Positions 23,798-34,319 of a stretch of DNA of 64,000 bases are shown here, piece after piece (position 1 is the stretch's first letter; every line of letters starts with the position of its first letter). The notes below the pieces were generated by a model. The model saw nothing but the letters and a program-made list of their open reading frames with translations. It had not been told where the DNA came from and made no database searches. A program made the position numbers and the translations under genes. The stretch is from Oscheius onirici (taxonomy: Eukaryota > Nematoda > Chromadorea > Rhabditida > Rhabditidae), in contig OW051468.1 of assembly GCA_932521025.1 (NCBI GenBank), positions 806,064 to 870,063 of the forward strand. Reading direction: 5' to 3'.

Positions 23798-26700
23798 ATG
23801 ACTCGTCTGCTACTCATTCTTCTAGTTATTTTTCTTTTTTATGCGACAGGGACGAGGGCTGATTGTGCAAGAGGGTGAGTTTATTTTAAAAACCTTTAAA
23901 ATCTAATTTAAAACATAAATTTTGGCGGGAGATTCGAAAGTTTCTGCGGCGTGCCTTTCGGAAATAACCTCCTATTTTGTACCTTTCTACCCCACTTTTC
24001 GGGCTGAAAATTTCATTTTTGAATTTTTCGATGTTCTAGAAAATTTTAGCCCTTGATCTGCTCTACAACCTTGTAGAACATCAAAAAGCTCGAAAATGCG
24101 TTTTTGAGGGCGAAATGAAACCTGCCCCTGCGAGCCCCCTCCCCCCCCCCCCCCCCCTTGATTCTAGGCGCGCAACAAGCAACCTACTTTTTGGGTCGAA
24201 GAACACATATTTGAATTTTTTGATGTTCTAGAAAGTTGTAGTTTTTTATCTGCTCTACAACTTTACAGAACATCAAAAAGTTCAGAAATGAGGTTTTCTT
24301 CCCTAAAATTGCACAACAAAGTTGCCCCAGTTTCATGACATGTTTTCAGCTGCGACTGCATTCCCGATCCACTGAACCCTCTTCTTCACCTCCTCGTCTG
24401 TCGCTGGTCACAGAAGATTCATACAGCCCAGCTGACAAATCTGTCCCACGTCCGGTCGATACATCTCTTCTGCGACGATTACAGTCTCTCTGATGATCTT
24501 CTCTACTCGGCCGAGACTCTGCATCAGCTCAAGATTGAGGTAAGACAGTCCTTTAAACCTTGTTCGTTTCGAGACCCAAACTCATTAAATACTCAGCCAA
24601 ACAGGTATCTTTTTCAAATTTTCCCGCCATTTTGGTGCACAGACAAAAATTGGCTATTTCTCACACAATCTCGTAACTTTAAAGGACTGTGAATGTTCCC
24701 AAATCCTAGCCGAACAGATATTAGGGGATAAGAGGCGGTCATACATAAGAGAGAGAGGCTAAATCTCATCCGGGCCACCCGTGTATTCTAATTATGTTCC
24801 CAAGCACAGTCGAGAGGAGCATGCTCGATTGCGCAATGCCACCCGATGCTATCTTCTGATGGGTCAAACAGGGGGGAAGAAGAAGAACATTTCCGGAAAT
24901 TAGTTTCTGTCTCAAAGGGCTTGTTTTCAACGCCGACCTCTGACTAATTGGAGCCAGTTGTTTGACCGGGTCCTTCAGCAAGGATTAGGGCAGCTGTTTG
25001 AAGGCTTGAAGCGTTTTCTGGCTAGTAGGATCTCTCTAATTAAGAGCTCTGCTTTCAATTGGGAGAAATTTGGGCTACAAAAACGAGCTCATGATGTAAT
25101 CCCGTCAATAGAGGTAAACACTTGAGCTCGTCACCGGTGAATACAGGTGAAAGGAGCCGCTGCGGCCTAGAAAAGGGATTAGAAGGGCCATTGGAAAGAG
25201 TGACAAGAACTCAGTGGGAATCATAATGGGTTAGAATAACAGGGGTTTTGGTAAAGGGAGACAACAGGGACAGGAACAGGGACAGGGAGACAGTTTCTCA
25301 CCCTTTCCAATTGACCCCAAACAGACCATAAACCCGTACCATCCCTGTTCCACTCCTGTTTACAGCCATCATGGTCTGCTGTCCAGTGAATTAGTTGCGC
25401 CACTTTGCGACCGATTTACAATAGACTGCTGCTGCTCGCGCAAACCTCCGCAACAGGATTTATATGTACGGCCATTGACTGAACTTTCAGGGATGTCGTC
25501 TCTCGGATCCGACGGAATTTTTTCAAAAACTCGACAGTCTCCGATCGCTGGAACTGACTGAACTTAAAGGACTGTCTCTCCCGGAAGCCGTCTTCGATCC
25601 CCTGTCCAGACTGGAAACGCTAAAAATTACCAACAGTGGACTGCATCGTCTTCCTACTGACATTTTCTGCTCTCTGAAGAATCTGCAGGTGGGTCTTTTG
25701 GAGAAATCTCAGGGGAAGCGATTCGTCTCATTATGCATGGCACTTATTGGCCCCGGATATGGCGGCAGCGATCACTTCATTTTGCCTTATACAATAGAGG
25801 GAACACCATCTGCTGCCTCCGGGCCGGGATGAGGAAATCATGACGAATTAGTAGGCAGTCAGCAGGTGGCAGACATCCGATATGTCGAGATTTTTAGGCT
25901 GAAAATGAACCAGTTGCTCCCGGGAATGTGAAAAATACAAAATAATGACAAGTTTCGAATGTTTGAAGAAAAGGCAAAAAAAAGCAAAACTTTTGACCAC
26001 TGAGCGGATCGAACGCCCAACCTTTCGATCTGGAGTCGAACGCGCTACCATTGCGCCAAGCGGTCTTGGCTGCCGGCGCCACATTAAATTTATCGCAAGC
26101 TGGCTGTCAGAATAATACATTGACGTCGTTTTCTTACCTGTTAGAAGCTACAAATTGAGCTCGATCATTAGGCGCTTGACTTCCACGAAACAATAGTACC
26201 CGTATCAGTCTCGGATGGCTAGTTGTATTGTCTCGATCGGGGTCCGGCTGTCCGGTAAATATCCCAATTAACAAGGCGATCGGTCTCTTTCATCCTCTAG
26301 CTAGCCTGTGAACCAACATTTTCAGGTCTTTAACGTGTCTGGAAATGAGCTCTCTTCCATCAAGACCAATCCAAGTTGTGTCGCCACACAACTCATCATT
26401 GCCGACTTTTCGAGGAACAGGATAGACAAGATGGGGTAAGGGGAAGTTTTTCAATGGAGAGACAAACATTTTAGGGATAACTTGAAAAACTTTCCCTCAG
26501 TTAGACAGCTTTCGTTTGGTCACAATCAGTTGCAAGGGATTCCGAGCTCCAGCTTGTCCGCAGTGGCTCATTTGCAGCAGCTGGATTTGGAAGACAATCA
26601 ACTGGATACGGTTGCGGGACTTCCAGGTAAGAGACAGAGAGACTGAGACTGGTCCAATAAGGGTTGGGCGAACATTCGTACGCAAATTTGCGTAAAAGAG

Positions 26701-29700
26701 TGGCGTGACTCGTTTTACGGAAAATTTGGGAAATTTTGGAGGATCGACACTATTTTTCGGACGAACATTCGGCTATATCTGGACTCAGCGAATTTTTTTT
26801 TCAGGTTTCATATTTTTTTACTGATGCATTCGGGGTCAAGGCATCTGGGAAAAATAGTTTCAAGACTCAATAATCGCTGAATTGTAAATGGCACGAGTTA
26901 CGCCACTCTTTTACGCAAATTTGCGTACGAATGTTCGCCCAACCCTGTATCCAATACAACCGTTGCAGTAACCCTGATCCATGTAAACTTGGCTTACAAC
27001 CATCTGGCTGTTCTGCCGACCTCACTGGCCGGACTGCCGTCTCTCGTCTCACTAAATCTCTCTCACAACGGGATTGACGAGTCCTCACCCTCTGTTCTGG
27101 CCTCTCCGGTACTGGAATCATTGGATCTCTCATGGAACAAGCTGAAACTGCTACCGACTCGTCTAGTCCCAGCCTCCGTCTTCTCTCTCGTCCATCTCAA
27201 TCTGGAAAGCAACCAGATCAGTGACATCAAGCCACTGGAGCTTCAGAACTTTACTAAACTGCAGACGGTTAGTTTTGGCTGCTGTAAACCTTGAACCTGG
27301 CTTGGGATTGTTGTGCTGCCAGCCGAGGAGGGCCGTAAGACCACCCCGGGAGCCTTTAGAATAGCGCCGATTTGGGCGACCTTCAGAACAAATGAAGGTG
27401 TCAACTGTCAGCAATCGCGGGAAGATAGGACCAACCAGGTGTGAAAAACGACACCTGGCCCCCAGTACCTTATTTAATGGCTCCGAAGACGCTGTGCTCA
27501 CCTCACATTACCCGTATTGTTTTGGCCGGGCAGATTAACCTGCAATTAGGGGGATGACTTGAAGATAGAAAGGGGGACAGATGGGATTGGTCAAGGTCTG
27601 GAGGTAGACAGGGAGAGTCTGTCCCTGTCCCTGTCTCTCAATGAGTACTCCCATGCGCAACCATCTTCTTCTCCCTGTCAAGTGTTTGAGTTGTCTCAAT
27701 ACGCCTGTTAATACGGCCACCAAATAAAGGGACAAGGTTGAGGGTGAGAACAAACAGTCAATACTCACGAGATCTTACATAATACCGGGGACTGATCTAT
27801 TGTCTTTCAGCTCAATGTGGCCTCCAACCGTCTGAAAATCTTGAGGGATGAGGTCTTTTCCGGAATACAGCATCTCTCCCACCTCCAGTTATTCAACAAC
27901 TCTCTGGATACCATAGAAACTGCCGTTTTTGCTGATCTGACTATTGGTAAAGGGTCTTTTCCCACTTTTTGCTCAGTATAAACTTCCAGATGAGATGGAT
28001 CTTTCCCAGAACAAGTTCACCGAAGCTCCCATAGCTCTAGCCAGGCTCTACAAGCTCAAAAAGCTGGATCTCTCCTACAATCGGATCAGCAAACTCTACC
28101 AGTTTAATTTCAACAAAATTCCGCATCTTCACACTGTCGATTTGAGCTACAACGAGCTGCAGTCGGTTAGTTTTCATCCAAAATAATGTTGTACAACTCC
28201 CAGCGGTATATAACAGCGGGGGAAAGCTATGACGCTCTGATGACGCAGTGCCAAAGTGCTCGCATACGATGCAAAAGGTCCAGGGTTCGACTCCGGGGTG
28301 TTTTTTTTTTGCAAATATAAAAAAGGTGTTTTAGCATCGAAAATTTTGAAATTAGTTCTTTGGGATAGTAAGAAGTGTCCAAAAAGCCAGTTTCAGGTCA
28401 ACCAGCACGTCTTTTCCGACTCATCGCATCTGACCAGCTTGAACATTTCCCACAACCATCTTCAACTCCTCTTCAAGGACTCCTTTTCCAAATGTCCTCA
28501 GCTCAAGCGAATAGACCTGTCCCACAATCGGATAGAGTCCATCGAGGAGGCTTTGTCCCAAGCCGTCGCAGTCAGAAGACTAGACTTGAGTCACAACAAG
28601 CTGGCTGTTCTCCAGTGGGACTCCCTGCCTCAAAAGCTCGAAACACTGATCGCCGACGACAATCTGATCACTCTGCTTGGGGCTGCTTACAGTTCCAAGG
28701 TCCGTGTGGCTTCGTTGAAGAACAACCGAGTCAGTCAACTTTCCGCTGATCAGGTCCCAGCAAGTTTGGAACACCTGGACCTCTCGCTCAATCGCATCCA
28801 GATCATTGCTCCCGGAACTTTTGGATCAAAGACGACACTGAAGAGACTGAATCTGTCCGGAAACCAGATCACTCTACTGGCCAGGGATGGTCTAGAAGTG
28901 GTAGACGCGATCCATGGTCTGGAAGTTGACCTCCGAGATAATCCACTGCTCTGTTCCTGTAAACTAGACTGGATTCGGAAAGAGGACGTCAGAAGACGAC
29001 TGAATATTGTCGGACTGGAACATACCTACTGTCTACATGCTCTGAATCGGAAGAAACTGTCTCTGGCTGAAGTTACTGCTGGAGACCTACTGTGCAAGTA
29101 CGAGCAAGTCTGCGAGCCGGACTGTGTATGCTGTCAGTACGGAAACTGTGACTGTAAGGCAGTCTGTCCAACTGGGTGAGTATCAGAGTGAGAGAGAGGA
29201 CGGGTTAGGGACTTTTCTTAGAAAAAATGTTCTAGAATATTCTAGAGCGAATTTTTTCGTGAATCATTTTTCAGCTGTTTTTTTTTTGTACATTTTTGAC
29301 GCTTCGTTATACTTTTCTGGTATAGTTTTTAACGCTGAGTCGATTGAACATAAGTAAAAAAAAAACAAGAAAATGACTCGTCTCGAGTCGAGACCCAATC
29401 ATATTTTTACATTTTCAGCGTGTTCCACTCATTTTCTTGCTTTTTAGTTATGTTCAATCGACTCAGCGTGAAAATCTACACCAGAAACGTATAACGAAGC
29501 GTCAAAAATGTACAAAAACAGCTGAAAAAAATGATTCACGAAAAAAATCGTTCTACAATATTCTAGAACAATTTTTTCTAAGAAAAGTCTCTATCCCCTA
29601 AACTTGAATTTTTTGGGGGCGGTGGGGGCAATTTAATTTTCCGGCTCTCGTTTGCATTTTCCAGCTTTTTTCCAGTAAGCAAAGTTGTAGTCCTGATCAA

Positions 29701-32189
29701 ACTCTACAACTTTGCAGAACATTGTGAAACGTGAAAATGCTGTTATCACTGTGAAAAAGTGATTTTGACCCAAAATTTGTCAACCAAGGAAAAAGCCTTT
29801 TTTTTGTAGTGATAACATCTTTTTCAAGCTTCGCAATGTTTTGCAAAGTTGTAGAGCTTGAGCAGGGCTACAACTTTGCTTACTGGGACAAAGTTGGAAA
29901 ATGCAAACGAGAGGCGGAAAATTTAGATTTCCCCCCGCGGACCCCAAAAACCCAAGTTTAAGGGGGGGGGGGGGTAAAGATACCGCCCCGCGTCAGAGAG
30001 TCTGAACGAGAGACAGGAACTGACAGTCCGGTTCAGATGACCTGAGAGACAGAGAAAACTATTAAATTTCCAGATGCAACTGTTTTCAAGACGCCGACTT
30101 CAGTCACAACTTTGTTCGATGCTCCGGTCTGAATGAGTCCGCAATGAAAGCCTTCTCCCCATCAGATGTTCCCATGTCCGCGACTCATGTCTACTTGAGT
30201 GGACTGTCTCTCCCGATCCTCCGCTCACATTCCTTCTTGGGAAGGGGGCGTCTTCAGCATCTGCACATAAATAACAGTCGCATCATGACCATCCAGCCCA
30301 AGGCCTTCAACACACTTCCAAATCTGAAGCTTCTGGATCTTTCCGACAACAAATTGGAGTCGTTGTCTGGCGACGAGTTTCTGAAGACGCCATCCATTTC
30401 TCATCTCTTTCTGAATGGAAATCAGCTGAGTTCAGTGGAGCAGAGTCTTCTAGACCGACTTCCCAACATTCAGATGGTTAGTGGTTAAAGGACTGTGTAA
30501 TAAGACTCTTTGTAGGTAACTCTCCACAAGAACCTCCTGACAAACATTTCGGAAGCTCTCATTACCAGCAATGTCGTCTCTCTGTCCCTATCTGGCAATC
30601 CGTTCCGTTGTGACTGTTCTTCAGTTCATACGGCTCCACACTGGATTCATGCAAACAGGGCAAGAATCGTTGATGCTGAACGGATTCTCTGTGTTGAGAA
30701 TGTAACCAAGGCTTTCCGAGAGAATGACACGACAATACTGTCCGCTTATCCTCCGAATGTTGGTCATGACATCTTCACAATTCCGATGGATGGTAAGTGA
30801 CAGGGGACAGGGACTGTACAACCTTTAAATTTTTCAGAGTTCTTGAGAGACTTCAACCGAACAATTTGCGTGCCGATCAGTCACGGTTTCTTTGGTCAGG
30901 AGCCACAGAACTCTATCCTGATAGTCTCGACCTTCGTCGCCTGTGTTATTCTCTTCGTCGCCGTCATTTTACTGGCTGTCTCTGTAGTCCGGAAGACTCA
31001 TTCAGCTCTGAACCAGAGACGGTACAAGGCCAGCAGTTCGTTGAACTGTTCCAGTTCTCCCGGCTCATCTCCTCTACCTCTTCCTCTGATCAGTTTCGAC
31101 GCTTTTGTCAGCTACGCGAGGGGAGATGAGAAAATGGTCATGGAACATATCTGCCGGTAGGTCAACTCAGGTTAAATAGTAAATATCATCTGGTTCAGAC
31201 GTCTGGAGGAAGAACACGACTACAATCTCTGTCTTCTTCATCGAGACGGTCCAATCTATCATCACCGTCTACATTCCGTCTCGGACGAACTAATTTCGCA
31301 GATGGATTCATCTCAGTGCTTGATATTGGTCTTGACGAGGAGTTTTCTAGAGAATGAGTGGAGGACGCTGCAAATTAAGGTAGGGAGAGACAGAGGGGCA
31401 GAGAATGAGATAGAGAGTCTGAGAGACATGTTGTCCATTTCCAACGAATAGCAGCAGTCAGGCAATTCTTTAAAGGTGGAGTGGCACGGGTCCCGACACG
31501 AAATTTCCAAAATGACGGCCGCGGTGTTGTATTTTATTCTATTTTTCAGTTTTTTCTTGTTTTCAATTGCATTTTCGAACTCAGCGTATAAAACAATCTA
31601 CTTGGTATAAAAACCGGGGGAAATTAACCGATTTTTAGAGCGGCATGGCCGTTTTAGGGAGACAACTTCCATTTTATTCCAATATAGCATCAAAACGGTT
31701 GTTTTCCACGGTTTTTGATGACAAATAGGTTTTTATAGGCGTAGAATTCGACTACAACGTCTAAAATGTAAGAAAATAAAAAAAAATTACCGAAAAATGA
31801 AAAAAGTAGCAAAAAAAAATGGATTTACGCACGAAATTTCAAAATGGCGCGCAAACATGGGTCCCGCTCTTCGTTGGAAATGGACCATAGAGTCAGTGAA
31901 ACAAAAAGACAGAGACTAATACTCTCCTTTCCAGACCTCTCACCTCCTCTTCGCCAAGAACCGAAGCAAACGTCTAGTGGCCATCTTCGTCGACGACGGT
32001 GTCAATCAGAATCTACTAGACGACGAACTGGGACAGATTCTCCGAAAGAATACCGTACTCCGGATGTCGGATCCACTCTTCTGGACTCTCCTGAAATCAG
32101 CCCTTCCCCTTCGGCACAGTGTGGCTCCTTCAGAAGGCAGTCAGATCTATTCGGACATGTACGGACCCGTTCCTTCGGCTCTGGTCTGA
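23798..32189 (+). CDS. tol-1: Toll receptor (TOL-1/Toll-6,7,8 type), 14 exons
   Basis: Single-pass receptor of about 1,183 residues. Exons: 23798-23874, 24350-24539, 25491-25688, 26326-26435, 26475-26626, 26969-27267, 27811-27946, 27990-28165, 28397-29175, 30074-30476, 30516-30792, 30838-31156, 31199-31379, 31935-32189. All phases agree. Residues 1-21 form a signal peptide. About 20 leucine-rich repeats follow. A cysteine cap (about 625-690) leads into a Cys-rich linker with CCQYGNCDC (about 683-710), typical of protostome Tolls. Then come further LRRs, a second cap, a transmembrane helix (about 958-984) and a TIR domain (about 1016-1165) with FDAFVSYARGDE (box 1) and DPLFW (box 3). Box 2 is unusual: RDGPIYHH, not RDxxPG. 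Introns hold a tRNA-Trp gene, a tRNA remnant and several MITEs. A splice acceptor lies 30 nt before the ATG. Toll signals through TIR adaptors in immunity or development; the specific role here is unknown. Confidence 0.93.
24021..24290. repeat. Two foldbacks with TGTTCTAGAA/TTGTAGAACA core around a C17 tract
   Basis: Palindromes at about 24021-24098 and 24212-24290 both carry TTTTTGATGTTCTAGAAA and a complementary CTACAAC...GAACATCAAAAA arm. They flank a run of 17 C (24141-24157). Both lie in intron 1 of the Toll gene. Confidence 0.65.
25994..26065 (-). tRNA. tRNA-Trp (CCA), inside Toll intron 3
   Basis: A complete 72-nt tRNA on the strand opposite the host gene. The acceptor GACCGCT pairs with AGTGGTC (one G-T pair), with discriminator A. 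The D-arm is GGCGCAATGGTAGCGC. The anticodon loop ACTCCAGA displays CCA, and the T-arm carries GGCGTTCGATCC. It decodes UGG. There is no tRNA intron. It carries its own A and B boxes, so it can be transcribed by RNA polymerase III independently of Toll. Confidence 0.93.
26661..26945. mobile_element. MITE with ~55-bp terminal inverted repeats in Toll intron 5
   Basis: Each end starts GGGTTGGGCGAACATTCGTA and continues with a TACGCAAATTTGCGTA palindrome; the two arms are inverted with one or two mismatches over about 55 bp. TCCAATA occurs within a few bases of both outer ends and may be a target duplication. It fills most of a 342-nt intron and has no coding capacity. Confidence 0.8.
28231..28300 (+). 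pseudogene. tRNA-like remnant in Toll intron 8
   Basis: TGACGCAGTGCCAAAGTGC resembles a D-arm, and CCAGGGTTCGACTCC resembles the B box. A 7-nt loop with ACG sits between partly paired arms. The acceptor stem does not close. It is same-sense with Toll and probably non-functional. Confidence 0.35.
29204..29600. mobile_element. Large foldback element in Toll intron 9
   Basis: The two ~180-bp arms are near-perfect inverted copies: TTAGGGACTTTTCTTAGAAA at the left and its complement near 29577-29595. Both arms contain GACGCTTCGTTATAC and CTGAGTCGATTGAACATAA. The same sequence appears as a shorter copy at 21577-21781. There is no open frame beyond chance. Confidence 0.8.
29597..29975. mobile_element. 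Foldback element with CTACAACTTTGCAGAACA core and terminal G13 run
   Basis: The arms begin AACTT(G)..TTTTTGG and CCGGCTCTCGTTTGCATTTT and mirror each other. The centre has TCTACAACTTTGCAGAACAT and its complement. The right end finishes in CCCAAGTTTAA plus 13 G. A second copy lies at 48536-48886 in an ATM intron, with the C run at its left end. It sits next to the previous foldback within Toll intron 9. Confidence 0.75.
31436..31888. mobile_element. Probable MITE with TCCATTTCCAACGAA ends in Toll intron 13
   Basis: TGTCCATTTCCAACGAATAG at the left and CTTCGTTGGAAATGGACCA at the right form the terminal inverted repeat. GGGTCCCG and ACGAAATTT blocks recur near both ends. It accounts for most of a 555-nt intron that splits the TIR domain. 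A fragment of the left end, in inverse orientation, is recognisable near 36698-36741. Confidence 0.65.
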
Positions 32190-33184
32190 CCTCTAATTAA
32201 TCTAACAGTACGGGTACATTCTACACTTTTCACGGGTTCCCGATGTGATTTCTTGACCAATTTTCTTGAATTTTTCTCTCTCGCCTTGCCCACGTGTAAA
32301 TACTCTCAGTCTCTCCTAACAAAAACCAGGGTCTCTGACTTTCGAAAAAAAAACCCTCTCTTCTTTTCTCGCCAACCATTGCCAGTCATTTTCGCCGTGT
32401 GATTACCCTTAGCTCTAACTGATTTAGACCTACTTCATTCACAGTACCGGTTTCCTTGTTTTTCTCTAGAGATGTTCTATGAAATGAATTGTTGAACATA
32501 ATACCAGAAAAAAGCATAAGAACGGACATAAAGAAATTAGTCCTGAAATTAAACACATCTTTCTCCTCTTTACGCAGCTGTTTTATCGCGTTCAGTAGAC
32601 ATGGCTCCGGGCCCAGACTTGGCCGTCGGATCAGGATCGGACCAAAAATGAAGATGGTCATATTATAGCGCATTCAAGAACTAAATCAAGAATAATAATA
32701 TTTATATTTTGCTGAACTTTTTTACAAAAAAAATGACGAAAAAATGCATATTTTGGTCAAAAAACACCCCTTTTCCAAAATTTCCCCGCGGGCCGGGCTT
32801 TTCAGGCCCAAGCCCGACCCGGGCCGGCCCGTCAGCCATGTCTAGCATTCAGCATCGAACACTCCCTAGAAGTTAAAATGAGTGTTCGGCTGCGAAAACG
32901 GGCCGGGAAACGAAAAAGTTTGAATTGTTAGGCCGTTTTCGACATGAAAGAGCGTCTTCTGTTTTTTTTTCAGGAACGCAGACAAAATTGAACAAGAAAG
33001 TGGGAAATAGCAAAAATCGGTACCGCTTACATAGCATTAGCAGGTTGTAAATAGCAACAAAAACACTTTTTTTATCTTTCTCTCAACATTTGGAGAAAAA
33101 AGGGATAAACTAACATAAAAACAAACAATTTTCTAGATCGGAGTAACGAAATTCATGGTACGATGACGTCGTCGTCTTTTTCTT
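32190..33184. other. Intergenic DNA between convergent Toll and TIMM23
   Basis: Toll (plus) and TIMM23 (minus) converge here. Apart from the hAT-like MITE at 32596-32844 I see only A/T-rich DNA. Confidence 0.6.
32596..32844. mobile_element. hAT-like MITE, copy B, with 8-bp target duplication
   Basis: The termini are TAGACATGGCT and AGCCATGTCTA. The flanks are GCGTTCAG on the left and GCATTCAG on the right, an 8-bp duplication with one mismatch. The interior (CAGACTTGGCCGTCGGATC, GATGGTCATATTATAGCGCA, TTTTGGTCAAAAAACACCCC) matches copies at 14.7 and 63.6 kb. Confidence 0.85.
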
Positions 33185-34319
33185 TTAGGCAAACATTTCC
33201 TGTATCCTCTGTCGACTGTCCGGGTTGACCAGAATCCAGACGGTGGCTAGGGCAACTCCAACTCCGGCTCCTGCAAGTATAACCATAAAAAGAGCCACAG
33301 TTAGACAGGCTTGTCAGTCAATTGTGGCGCGGTTTATAGAGCAACTAGAGCCAGTTAACCAGCTGTCTCGGTTGTGGCCTTCTTACAACGTCGAAGTTAG
33401 ACAGCCTTGTTAGTTGTCTCGTGGTTGTAGAGCAGAAGGAGCCAGTTAGACAACTGTATCGGTTGTGGCTTGCTTAGAAAGCCACAGTTAGACAGCAGGA
33501 GAAAAGTTTGTGATGAAGAAAAACGCCTTACCAATTCCGCTGGCCTTCAGTCCATGAGGGCTTCTGTAAAGAGCTCCCGTCAGTGCTCCGGCGCCAATTC
33601 CATTCAAATCGTCGTCGGCACGAACGGATCGAAGTCCAATTTCCAGGGCGCTGTAGAGGAAGACCACAGCTCCAGCTGGCTGAGCATATCCAGATCCGTG
33701 TTTTACCGTCGCGTTGACGATTCTCGTCATCCAGGGTTTTCCGGTCTGAAAATTCCGAAAAATTAGTTCAACTTCAAGAAAAAAAAACTGACCAATTTCC
33801 TCGTCTCCGGATTCATAATTTCACCCAAGCAGCCGCGGGCGGATCCGACGGCAAAACCTCCGCCAACGCCCCAGCCAATGTGTCCTAGCGCGAACTCGAA
33901 TTTTCCTTTGCCTGTGACACCGCCGTCCGGCATGATGTACTGTGGCGTCGAGTTGGCGAAAATCGAAGGGTCCATCTGGAAAAATATGGGTTTTTAGTGG
34001 AACCAAATATAGTTGCCAGCTCGAGTTTGGCCAGGTTCAAAGTAATCAAAAAGTGAATAAAAGCACTCCAAATGATGCCTACCTGTAGATACGGGCTCAT
34101 CTGCCTTGAGATAGGCACTCCGGCGTGTTTGATCTGATCCAGGGCCAGGACGGGTGTGTTGAAGCCGGCCGTCGAGGCGGCATCGTGTCCGCCAGTGTCT
34201 CCGGAAGGTCCGAAGCTCATCCCGCCGCTGAAATCCATGGCTCCGGTCGGTGTCTCGACGTGGCTGCTTGAAGCGGCCTTGTCGTCTGTTGAGGAGCCTC
34301 CCCAGCCGAACCACGACAT
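33185..34319 (-). CDS. timm-23: TIMM23, mitochondrial inner-membrane import channel
   Basis: Four exons (in transcript order 34083-34319, 33793-33975, 33532-33745, 33185-33270) give 239 residues, close to the usual 210-240. TIM23 is the channel core of the presequence translocase that moves matrix proteins across the inner membrane. The N-terminal ~75 residues are Gly/Ser-rich and hydrophilic, as expected for the intermembrane-space part. The Tim17/22/23 fold follows, with glycine-rich helices such as HIGWGVGGGFAVGSARG, the family-typical loop VRADDDLNGIGAGALTG and a last helix AGVGVALATVWIL. A CAG acceptor abuts the ATG directly. It is head-to-head with PRELID3, another mitochondrial gene about 2 kb away. 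Assignment to TIM23 over TIM17 rests on the long N-terminus and the DDDLN loop. Confidence 0.93.
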
